The notes below the pieces were generated by a model. The model was given only the letters and a program-made list of their open reading frames with translations, was not told where the DNA came from and made no database searches. Shown piece by piece: positions 24,201 to 36,200 of a stretch of DNA of 64,000 nucleotides. This DNA is from Holothuria scabra (Eukaryota; Echinodermata; Holothuroidea; Aspidochirotida; Holothuriidae). The DNA lies in NCBI GenBank assembly GCA_037179385.1, contig CM074187.1, forward strand, positions 46,968,879 through 47,032,878, in the 5' to 3' direction. Position 1 is the first letter of the stretch; each line of letters starts with the position of its first letter. A program made the position numbers and the translations under genes.

Positions 24201-27200
24201 TTCAAAGCCGACCTTAAATGAAAGAGAAATGGTGTGCAATCCCCCAAACTCAAAGCATTACTCCATTTTCCACTCAACATGTCCTCTGCTAAACAAGCAG
24301 TGATTCATTTCTCTCCGTGCTGCAATGACTCGAGTCTAAGCGAACCCACGAGGGAAGAATTTCATGGATACAAATGCGCCCTTAGTAGCAATACACCCAT
24401 TTACCTCGTCGAATATGAGGGCTTTGAGAGATGGTTTTTAATGCGTTGTACCCTCTACAGGCCAGTCGGGAAATTTCCATGTTTCTTTGTGTTTTATCGA
24501 TTGAGAATGACTCATCAGTAGTGAGCAAGACCCGTCCTTATGACACGACGCTCACGTACACGTGAGTTATTCGGCCAACTTCCCTGGCCCCTTCTCTTCA
24601 CATTCACAAACTGCGTTGGTGACACCGCCAAGAATGGGGTACAACACTGTGAACCCTTCCTCCTCCCGGTAGACAGAGACCTAACTAAAATTTTATTGAC
24701 ACTACGTGTACAGTAAGGTTTTCTGCAGTCAGAATCTGAATCAGAATGCTCGTACATTGTGGGGTAGCCTTTTTTATACAGTTAAACCTCCACGCACCTC
24801 TCCCCTTATCAGTCAATTTTTCTGTCTATTTTTTTTTTTGTTTCTTCTATATTTCAGTGCCTTCGAAGGGCGCGCTCATTAATGATATCTTTGTCTTTTC
24901 TCAAAATGCGCTTATTTTTAATGCCCAGTAAGATTTTATCGAAAGCTTTTTGGTTCTTCATATCAGCGCTTAGTTTTCCTTTTAGAGGATGCACAGCTTT
25001 TACTATATCTAAGTTTTTTTAACCCACAGCCGCGTATTTTCCCTGTCCTAAGACCTTATCGACCACTTTTTGCTTCCTGTACTGCCATTCTGTTTTCCTT
25101 CGGGGACGCACTTCTTACACGATATCTTGGGTCTTCTCAACCAAAGTCGCTTATTTTTCCTGTCCAGTAGGGCCTTATCGACCACGTTTGCTCCCCATAC
25201 CAGCAATTTGTTTTCCTTTTAGATGATGCTTGGCTCTTCTCAACCAAAGTCGTTTATTTTTCCTGTCCAGAAGGACTTTATCGGACGAGTTTTTGCTCTT
25301 GAACCATATTATAACAGTTTGAATTATTCTTTCAAAGATGCATTGTTTGCAATTTGGTCAACAATCGAGAATCCACGACTTCATTATGATGTGTTCCATT
25401 TTACGTGTTAGTTAATGGGGTGTAGCTAGGTAACATGAAGTAGTCAACTGTAAATCTTTGGAAACGTAACAATTTTGTGTATATTTCGCCTGTTTGTGCA
25501 TGTATCCTTGTGGAACTAGCCTGCTGGTTTTTCTTGTCGGAATATGCTTCATTTTTATTTTAAACATCTCATGCACAGTAAGTCCTTGTTTTTATTTTTA
25601 TTGGGTCTTCTTATACCATACATCCTCACCTATGCTTGTTCGTCTTTCAAAGCAAGGGCATCCATTTGTAAGTAAGAGTCAGGATCACCAAGGCTATCAC
25701 CATCATCTTGATCGCAGTTACTATGCTGTTGTGTGATTTTTTCGTAAATGTTTCACAAAAGTTACCCTGTTAAAACCAGACAATACATGAATCGATTAAA
25801 ACACCGGTTACATTTTTTCACCCCTCATAAATGCACACTTATGGTCTTATACTTACCCAACCTCCCCGTTGTTCAATCCACTGAGTGCAACGGTCTTCAA
25901 CGTATTCTCCAGCAGACTGTGCGAGTTTTTCAATCGTATGTTTATCCTCTCCTTGTTCGCGATATCGTTGGGCTCATTTTCTGACAAATACGTAACATGC
26001 CTTGCTATATCATTTAGCGAAGTTTCGAACCTCTCATCAATTTCATTTCCCACACGGTTTAGGGTTTTCATGTAAGGGGACGGGTGTGGGTTTAACTCGT
26101 CATTTACAAAATTTCTTCCAAGTTCTAGTGCGATTTTACCTATTTCACCCATTGTGACTATATAGACTAATGCCGAATACAGCCGATCAAAACCTTTTTA
26201 TATATAGTCCTATATACGAAACGATGACGATATCACAACTGTTCGCTTTAGTAATAATGAAAAGAAAAAGTAAAAAAAAAAAAAAACCTTAAATTCATGT
26301 ATTCTCACGCAACACAATGGTATTATTGCGCAATATCCTACCTAGCAACACGTCGCACCTCGATTTTCAAATGGCGCCCTCCTTCTCGGGTACCCTCCGA
26401 GGCCGCCCCTAAAGACGTCCCAAAAAACTGGGCGGGGCCGCCCCTGGGGGGTGCCCATGCAGTCTCTATACTACTCTACTGTCATTGTGCTTGGAGGTCA
26501 GCATAAGCAATGAAGTAGGGGAAACAAACTAGCGGGTTACAAGTGAAAAACACCCGACCCGACTTACCCCAGTTGGTTAGAAACAGAGTCGTAAACCTCA
26601 TCTAACCAGGGAGCTGCTACATGCCTACCCCCTTCCAAGTCTGGTTGGTGCAATTTACATGGCGTAACCGAAGATACAATACCTTTATAAATTTCTGTTC
26701 ATCTGATCGAAGGATTGGTGGTCACATATCATGAATTATTCAACAATAATCAATAGTCGTGGGTTAGTGTAGATTAATTAACCCACATGGGTAACGTCAA
26801 TCATTATGACCAATACGAGTTTGATAAAAGTCGATGTGCCTATGAATAATTGCATACGTCGTAAGACTGGATGATCTATTTAATGTCTCAACTCATTAAA
26901 TTTTTCATGTCATCTCAGTCCCAACAATCACTATTTATATTTTTATAGACTCGAATACAGAGAAAAAATATGTTCTTCATTTTAAGATTAAAAAATTCTC
27001 TGAAGTGAAAGTACAAAAATGAAGCGTAAGCCTAATTATATTCAATGTGTAAGTTCAGTTATTCCATATGGGGGCTATGCACGTGCACACGTCCAAATCG
27101 TTGGCTTAAACAAAGCTGTCGCATACCCTAGAATACGTGTTCAAAAGATTGTGTTTACCAGAAAATTTCTTCGAATAATTTTTTCATAATCCATTCAAAA

Positions 27201-30200
27201 TATAAAAAGGGATCTTAAGCCCGTTTTCCTAGTGGATAAATAAATTGTCTTTTTGGTGCAGAAAATTGCCAACATGTTAATCTTGCTGTAAAGTAGGGCT
27301 GAGACCCTTATTTTCGTTCGGCTAGAATCGACACTAAGATTTACGCTCCGTGTTATATGTATTTACTGCACGAAAACAAGGACAATGCGGTACATCATAT
27401 GCTTAACTTGGTTTGTGTATCTCACCGTGACAAGTGTCCCACAATTCCACGCGGTAATGAATTACTGGTCTCGTTTACTTAAATGACGGACATTTCCTTC
27501 CCTCCACAGAGATCTTCGAAACAACCCTTTAGCTAGTCTGTCAAGCAAATCAATGGTCAGTCTTGCAACAAATGCGACAGTGTAAGTTATGCCGTTTTAT
27601 ATTGAGCAAACAATCGCATCAAGGTCGTAGCTAAGGTTTCATCTTAGGGGAGGGGGCGTGTGACATAATGAATGATTGATCGCAGTCCTGTGGGAGGGGT
27701 CTTACAGGAGGTGAACTAAATGCATAATAGTGCCACATTTGATTGCACTGCCCCTCTCACCCACTCTCTTCTTTCTCCCGTTTTGGTTTTCCTCCTTCCC
27801 TTCTCCCTCTTTTCTCCTTTTTTCTTTTCTCCTTTCCTTCTCCCTCTTTTTTCTTATATCCTTTTTTCTTTTCTCCTGGGGGGGGGGGGTGCTCCCCATT
27901 GTCCACGTGGCTACGACCTTCAACCGAATGTAAATGATAAAAGCGAAATGCAGTCCTCCAATTTGAATGATTACAGTATTTACACTTTTTTCGGAATTAT
28001 TCCTCGCCTCAATCATGGGACAATATTTTCATTCCTTATTTGGGATAATCACTATACTCGTTACCTTTTGTTCCATCCCCTATGTTCACAACATCTCCAG
28101 AGATACGTCTACCATATTTTAAATAAGAGGAGATTTTGAAGGTTGCTGACCGTTTTAAGTACTTCAGGCGACTATTGCCTGCTGACATTTTCTTAGCATG
28201 TTAAATGAGTGGGAGTTTGTTTTGAAGTAAAGAGATTGCTTGGGCCACTGTGTAAGATTTCATGTCATTGATTCTCTACATATGTACAGACACCTGATAT
28301 GCGACAGCGTCGTCTTACCGAATCGCTTTGAAGATTTGACAATGTAAGTTCTGTTTTAATATCAGTTTTCTGTTCCCCAAAGAGGGCACCTACATAGCGA
28401 GTTAAAGGCCCATTTCTCTCACCCCAAACAGTACCAATTCTCCTAACCTTCTTCTTTAGCCCCTCCCTCAATTGTCTGAAATTCATGCTCATCCAGATAC
28501 AATCTCAGTTTATTGCTTCAAGGTGAGTAAAGAAATACTCGATTTATATAATCAAAACACTCTCAGTACCGTTTATGCTGTGTAATTTAAGCTTTGGTAC
28601 TCTACATTGTTTGAATTGGCTGTCAATCAAAAGCTGAGCCAATTGAGAATTTCCGTACCCCCGGACCAAAACTGTAGTTTGGGGTGAGAGGTTTGGCCCT
28701 TTAAGACCCTGTGTTCGTATGCTCAACGCAATTTATATAAAATGTTAAAGAGCGAATTATAAATAAACAGTTCTAAGTCGGAAACAAGTCAGTAAAAATA
28801 TTGACAATGTACCGTATCACCTGATCACAAAGACTATCAAGAATTTTGAGCAGTTTGGGAGATAACTTCTTTCGGGTGAAAATGGATTTGAACCCGATGG
28901 GTTGAAAATCTTCGTATGGGAGCACCATGTTCAGATAACTCCCAGAGGAAATTCAATGGCGAAGAATGGTGGAAATTTTCATCGATTCTAGGAAGGGGCA
29001 TTCTGGCATATTGAGAAACTTTTTGCAAGGAGAAGAAAAAGGTGAAATTAAATTTGAAATTTCTTGGCGCAGTTTTCGAGATATCGAGAAATTTTGGTAA
29101 GCTTTTTCGTAATTTCAAATTATAGACTCGATACAGCCAGTGAGCCACAACTGGAAAAAGACCGTGGACTTGACTGACTTAAAGAGGCAGTCAGATTTTT
29201 AAAGCGAATATTAACATTTTGTTCCAGCACTTCGGTTTTCCTTTTTACTGGTTATTTACCAGAATCAACAGACATTGAAGAGATCTTTCGAGTGATAAGA
29301 AAACTTAATTGTTTGTTGATAATTGTTGAACAGGAATTTTGTTATTTTGTTCGGGCAACAAAATAACAAGATGCAAGACTGGACAGCCTCATCATCCTTA
29401 CGCTGACCAATCACAACGTCAGACCATTATGACAGGTCATTTTTTGTTACTTTTCACCCAATGTATAATTGTGGTACAGATTAAAGGCATGGAAAACTTG
29501 TAAAAACAAACTCTTGGTACCGTTTGGTTAGCGTAAAACCTCATCCACAAATAGCCCGCGGGGCGGACGAAAAAAATAAAAAGGGGGCTGCAGCTACAGA
29601 GTCGCTACGCAGGCTAATCCACAAACTACCTCGACAAAGCCGCGAGTTTTGTGTACTGATATCAACACCGCAAAAGTGTGCAGGTAATCGTGTCAGCACC
29701 AGGGCGCCGCAGGCAGATGCAATGGACACGTGCGTCTTAATCATATCTGACCAAAAATATTGCTTGAAAACACGTTCAAGTAATGTAGAGGGTGTGAAAA
29801 TAAACAGCAAAAAAATCAGTTCAAATGGGGTTTGGAAATGCTATTTCCGGTGATTTAGAAACACAAATTAAAGGCATTCATTCTTCACCCTAAACTACAG
29901 TTTCAGTATGCATATATCAAAACTCTCAATTGGTACAGCTCTTTGATTGGCATCACATTCAAATAATGCATCATAGCTAAACTACACAGCATGGGCACTG
30001 AGAGTGTCTTGATTACACTTTATGGACTTGTATGGCCACTGGGACAAGCCATGAAGCAATAAACTAGGATTGTGTCTGGATAAAGATGAGTTTTAGATAA
30101 ATGTGGGAGGGGCTAGAAGTAAGTAGGTTGGGAGAATTGGAACTGTTTGGGATGATGAAAATATGCCTTTAAACAAACAGACGTCTGAGAAGAGAAAGAC

Positions 30201-33200
30201 TCTTAGTGCTCATAAATATTCATATTTTTGGTAAGGAAATATTTTCTTCAGATCGGGTGAATGTATTTTCACCTGAATGCTGTTATCTCCCAAACTGTTC
30301 AGTGTAGGTGATTACGGGGTGACTACACATGCCTTACCTTGTGTACTTGAAATTAAATGCAGGATATGTTCTTCTCATGGTGAGATGATCAACATACGGA
30401 TACCCGGAAGGAGTAGACTGAAGTCAGCCTTAGACTTTGGAGGGTTTGTTTGTGAACGTCTTCTTAAAACAGAGAGTCGCATGATAAATTGCACGACGTG
30501 TCCGACAGGAACCTTCACTCGAAAGTTTGTAGGAGCATGCACACCCTGTCCAGCAGGTAGGTTGTTATTACCAGTCTTTATGATTGCGAGTTCCGTCACT
30601 ACACTGGAAACTATTTGAGTAATTTGAGTCATGATAGTACTACCTCGGAGTAGTACTTCCGAGTTTGAGTTAGGCACTAGTAGGTCTACTTTTCTAAACT
30701 GAAGAACCAAGGACGGAACCAAGCCTTTTTTCTCAAGGTAGTTCTGTGTCCCAATAAAGCTGTATACACGTAACCCCGAAGGGGCAACAAACTTAGGTGA
30801 CCAATCTTCTTTCCTTCGGACATCTACATAGTAAGTCGCTCATGGTTGGTTCCGTTCAATACTAGCCAGCGGAGCGAACAAAGTATTTTCGTTCAGTTTA
30901 TTGCTACGAAAAACCATCCGTCTGAGCGGCGGCAGCCTAAAGGAGGCTGCAGCCACAGAGGCACTACGCAGGCTAGTTCAATACGGGATTAAGAAAAACA
31001 GATACTATTCACGTGATCTTAGTCAAAGGTCTTGAGACAAGCAATTGAACAACTGTTACCAATGTTGCGCATTTCTTTTAGCAACATGAGGGTTTTAGAA
31101 GCAGTTATATTTATCACCCAGACAGTTTCAATTCTTTCAACGTACTTACTTCTAAGCCCCTTCCACAACTGTCTAAAATTCATTCAGACACAATCCCAGC
31201 TTATTGCTTCAGGGCGAGTATACAATACCCTTATGTGTAATTAGAACACTCTCAGAACACTAACTCAGTGCAGCCTGTGCATGCTGTGTAATATGATCTA
31301 GAGAATGCCATTGTGCATTTTGGGGATTTGATGTGAATCAAATCGAGCTATGCCAATTGAGAATTTCTGCAAACCTGCTACTACTGCTAAAAAATTGCAG
31401 TTTGCAGGTGGCAAAAATGGACTAAAGACAATTACAAGAGATCTAGCAATTATGAATAAGAGTTTTTTTTTACTCACTCAAATTTTGCACGCTCTACATA
31501 TGTAGATGTGATATTGCCTGTAATAAATTAGCCGGCAGGGCTGTAACCGAGTCCACCTAATCCGAGTCCGAGCCAATTCAAATTACAGTGACCCACATTC
31601 CGGGCCAATTCCGAGTCCAGTACCTCCGAGTCCAAGCCGAGTCCAGATGACCCGACTCCCAGTCCATCTCATAAGTAAATGTGCTTTTAACTGTACAGTG
31701 GCAGCTCAATGAGGGACATGGGGGCATTTCCCCCAGATTTAGCCCCTTCCACCCCATTGCCTTCCAACCAGATACATACTACTACGCTTTACTAGCACAA
31801 GATGTCCTCACAACCAGCTACATGGCAGAAGCTCGCGGGAGCCGCAGAAAGCATGATCAGGGTCCGGAATATGGACATGCTCCCACTTCTGCAACTTCAC
31901 CAGGTTTGGACTATTCTCCCAGACAATTAATTGGCTGATATAGCCTAGCAGTATATGAGCTTGTATGTCGAGGAGGCATCTAAGTGGACTCGGCTGGACT
32001 CGGTTTCGAGTCCGAGACCAGTGACAGTCCATTCCGGGCCAATTTCAATTCAAGGGCCTTCCATTGCGGGCCAATTCCGAGTCCAGGAAAAACCGACTGG
32101 AGTCCGGAATTGAGTCCGAGTCCGGACTGGGGCGTTGCAGCCCTGAAGTTAAAACGTGAACGTCACGTATGCACGCATACGTATCTCACGTTCCGAGTAA
32201 TACAGCTAGTTAACTGAACGACGACAGACTGTGATGGAAGTGTCATGTATTGCATCGGAATGGTATTTGGCAGCCAATTTTCGTAACATCCTGTTCGCTC
32301 TAAAACTGTTTGGCACGCATGTCACCTGATTGAATGTTTGGCGAAGAGATTGCCAAGAATGGGTTAAAAGAGCCCATAGTTGGGTAAAGCTTACTTAAGT
32401 TGACCAACTTGAGCGAGCAGGTTTTACCCAATCCCAATCATTTGTCAGTTGACTTACATGCCTCAACAGCTTTAAGAGTTCATTTAGGCTGTGCTTAGTG
32501 GAAGACCGTTTCCAGTAGTAGTTAGACATTCTAGGCCTATATTAGTTTGGTTGCACGAGTAACATGTAAAAACCAACTCGATCCTCAGATAGCTTGAGTA
32601 ATGAAAAATCATGAATCTTTTCCCTAACCCTATCACGGAGAATAACCCCCGAAAAAAGGGAGTAAACTTTAGATGCAATCACTGAATCCGACGAGAATCC
32701 CGGAAGTCCACTCTTTTAAACAGTTACTATTTTGCTAGACAAGGTGTGGCTAAAAGATTACAGGTTGTGTTTAAGCCTTACATGAGCACGTTGTATTTTG
32801 CTCAGTACTTGACACTTTAATCCTTGTTTTAGGTAGGTCATTCAACAATTTTGTAGTCAAATATTTAACTTATATGTGCCAAGACCCTCAAAGACCTTAA
32901 ACAGCAACTTCACTAGAAATTTGCCCCAAAAACTCACTCGGAACTCTACTAGGCTACTCGCTTTAAGTCAAGTTTTAACTTTTTAAGATCAAGTAAAAAT
33001 GTTTGATATTATCGAAGAAGCTGGGTGAATCTTAATTTGCTCATTGACCAGTGTCTCAGAAATATGTTGGTTGGAAAACGACACTTACATACCAAACTAA
33101 GTATAATTAATCTATGTGCTACACCACAACCACAAAATGTTCTTCTAAAATTTAGGGCAGAAAAAATTGTTACCAATAATTAATGAAATACTTCACAAAT

Positions 33201-36200
33201 ACTTGGTTTCTGTTTCCTTCTTTTAAATTTTAAATAGGTGGTTTCTATCAAGATGAAGTTGGAACTTTTACGGATGACAGGAAGGGGGTCTTCTGTAAAC
33301 ATTGTAACCCAGGTACATATGTCCCTTTTGGTGAAGGTAACTCTTCCACCAGTTGTCAAGTTTGTCCAGAAGGAACTAACAAGCAACGATGGGCGGGATT
33401 TCGAGCGTGCTACTGTCTGAAAAATTACTACCGTGTGGACAGGTTTGGCAAATGTCACGTGTGCACAGAAGACGGCTTGGAGTGTTTGGAAGACTTTGTA
33501 ACAATTAGATCAGGTTATTTCTGGCACTGGAGTTCATCAAATCTTGAATCTTACAAAACCTTTGTAGAAAATTTGCAGGTGTTTGATGAATCTTACGACA
33601 ATAAAACGATTATTTTTAACGGTACTCTTCCAAAAGTTCACTTGTGTCCCGCGAAAGAGGCTTGTATAAAAAATGTAGATAACCTGGCGGGAAATTGTCT
33701 TGAAGGATACCATGGATGGCAATGTACCGTTTGCGAAAATGGATATCACAAAGTATTTGGTCGTTGCAGTAAATGCCCATCAAAATGGTGGATATTACCA
33801 AAGCTTTTATTGTTTACAGTATTCCTAGCAGCATTTGTAAGGGTTATCATTACTCAGTCAAATGTGCCACAAATTCCGGAATCTATCATTTCTGGAAGAA
33901 GGTACCTTGCAAATAAAATAATTTCCAGGGGAAAGATTGTCATCGGCTTCTATCAAGTGGTATCGCACTATTGGTACTACTGTGGTACCTTAGTTTGGTC
34001 GCCATTCTTGCAGACCTTAATCTGGGATATTATGAAGATTTTGAGCATTTCACTGACATCAATATTTTTTATTCCCGGGTGTTTTCGAGTAAAATGGAAT
34101 GCCCATATCCAACTCAATGTAGTGTACATTGGATATGTGTTTTGCTTTGCAATATTGGTGTTGATGTACGCCATTTTGAAAATGGTCAAATATCGATACA
34201 ATGAGTGCTCAGTACCAGAATTACCAGTTTTGAAAGCTCATTTTCTGAAGATGCTTGTCGTTGTATTGTTTCTTACTTTCACTGAAACTTGTACCACCGT
34301 TTTTCAGCAGTTTCGTTGTGACACCTTTCTTCTAGATCAAAATGAAAACATATCAATTCGCCTTCTTCATGCAGATTACACTATAAGCTGTGATTCGGCT
34401 TCCCATACATTGTACCTGCTGTTGGTTATGCCTCTGTTAGTCTATATAGTCTTCTTTCCAGTCGTTTTGTTCATTCAGTTGCGAAAATGGTCGACGGCAC
34501 AACTACCAGGCAATTTGCATTTTACCGAATATCCATCATTGGTATACTTTCTTTGCGAAAACTACAGAGCAGAGTGTTGGTATTGGGATGTTGTGGAACT
34601 ACTAAGGAAATTTCTACTGAATTTTGTTCCAATGATCTTTGGAAATGAGGGATTCGCGACGATATCTGGACTTTCATTGTCTGTGTTTTTCATATGCATC
34701 CATATACACATGAATCCGTTCAAGGACAAAACAGATAATGGATTACAAGTAAGTATTATGGCGCAATAGTTATATTATTTCTTCACAATCTAAATGTCTA
34801 TATAAAATTTGAACCCAGTCCGGTTGGAGGGGCACCTACACAAATCGGAATTTTCGAACGGGCCGCGTTTTAGAGTGCAGTTGTAGATAGGCTTGTATTA
34901 TTTCTTAAACTGTACTGAGATATTTAGTTTCGCCAGGGAGCTGGGAGAGATCCCTGATTTCGCCAAGAGTGGTGGCATGATATGTTTGCAACGTTAACAG
35001 TAACAATTTGTTTTCATTGAACTAAACATTTGCAACCATGTATGTGGATGTGTAGTGAGGATTTTGTGATGGGAAGGGTTTCTCGAGCTTGGCGTGGGTA
35101 GGGATTTAAAGATAGGGGTGAAATCTTTCTTTTCAAGTCCCTAAGAGCAAATTGGTGCAGATTCTGCGCCTCAAACGAAAGAAGTTTTCAATGATCACTT
35201 TCATTTTCAGTTAAGTAGAAATGCAATAATATAATCCCCAAATTGTTCCTTATACGCACCTGGGGATGAGAGAAATATGAGAATTTGAAAATTCCTGGAA
35301 TTTCAAATACACGGATTATCACCTACAATGCTCCTAAATAAATTATACAAAATATCCTTTTATTGGTTGTATTCTTTATTTTAGATATTAACAGGCACTT
35401 AAACTTTGAGGCTGTGACTTGCTCCTCCCTGATTTGGAAAACTATATTCGTTTCCCAAGAATGATTAACTAGGTTATATCTTTCTCTCTACAGCTAATTT
35501 CGCTATTGGTCATCAACTTTAACATGTCTATAGCAGCTTCCAGTCTCTCAGATGATAATGATGGTGTCGTCTTCATCTATTTCATCTCAATCTCTTTGCT
35601 CAACATCGGCTTTTTAATTCTTGTGATAGGTTTGTGAAGAATGAATAATTATCATTTAATTGTTCTTAACTATTGTTTATCAAGACTAAATACTAGTTGG
35701 TTATGTTGTTAATTTGGTCTGGTTTAAACTGAAGAAGTCTATTAATATCACTATCAAGCGAGTATTGCTCCATAAAAGTTGTTTTTTTTTTTACTTCCTT
35801 TCAATCTCCCGTTTTTGGAAAATAGATTACAACATCAATAATGGGCAAACTTGTTTTCCTTGGAGATGATCACACACACACGCAGTGGCAGTATTCAGAC
35901 AAAGTATGCATCTATATAGGCAAAATATCTTAAAAATTGATGGCACAGTGTTAGGTATATTAGCATTCAGCCACATAAATACCATCAATCAAAACAATGG
36001 AAAGGATTCTTAAGTGGGATAATATCAAATTAATGGATAATTCCACATATCTTTGTCTTTCGTCAAACTAAAAAGGATTCGTCCATTCCTAAAAATACCA
36101 AGACAGAGGGTGAAAATCATAAATTCAAACTTTCTTTTACAGGCATTGAACCTGTGTTCCGTAGATGTCGTCTTACAAAAAGATTGTGCACAACAACGAA

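Larger units (their letters stand above)
20694..26476. mobile_element. Foldback-type element: 2.6-kb inverted arms and asymmetric 604-bp loop
   Basis: Left arm 20694-23290, loop 23291-23894, right arm 23895-26476. The outer TIR is GAGTAGTATAGAGACTGC and its exact complement. TACT flanks both sides (20690-20693, 26477-26480), and removing the element plus one TACT restores a continuous SINE (ACATACTGTCATTG). Arms are nearly identical near the loop and more diverged at the outer ends. Each arm has a TATA-type promoter and conserved small ORFs; the loop completes a 227-codon ORF on the minus strand only. No transposase, integrase, polymerase or RT is recognised. A 4-bp duplication is compatible with several DNA transposon superfamilies, so its class is unassigned. 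Confidence 0.9.
23895..26476 (-). repeat. Foldback element, right arm
   Basis: Starts ATGTTCGTAGCTCC, the complement of the left arm's inner end; ends GCAGTCTCTATACTACTC. Confidence 0.9.

Noticed and set aside
27720..28139. 139-codon hydrophobic frame
   Set aside because: Encoded by a CT-rich tract giving Leu/Phe/Ser runs; no gene features.
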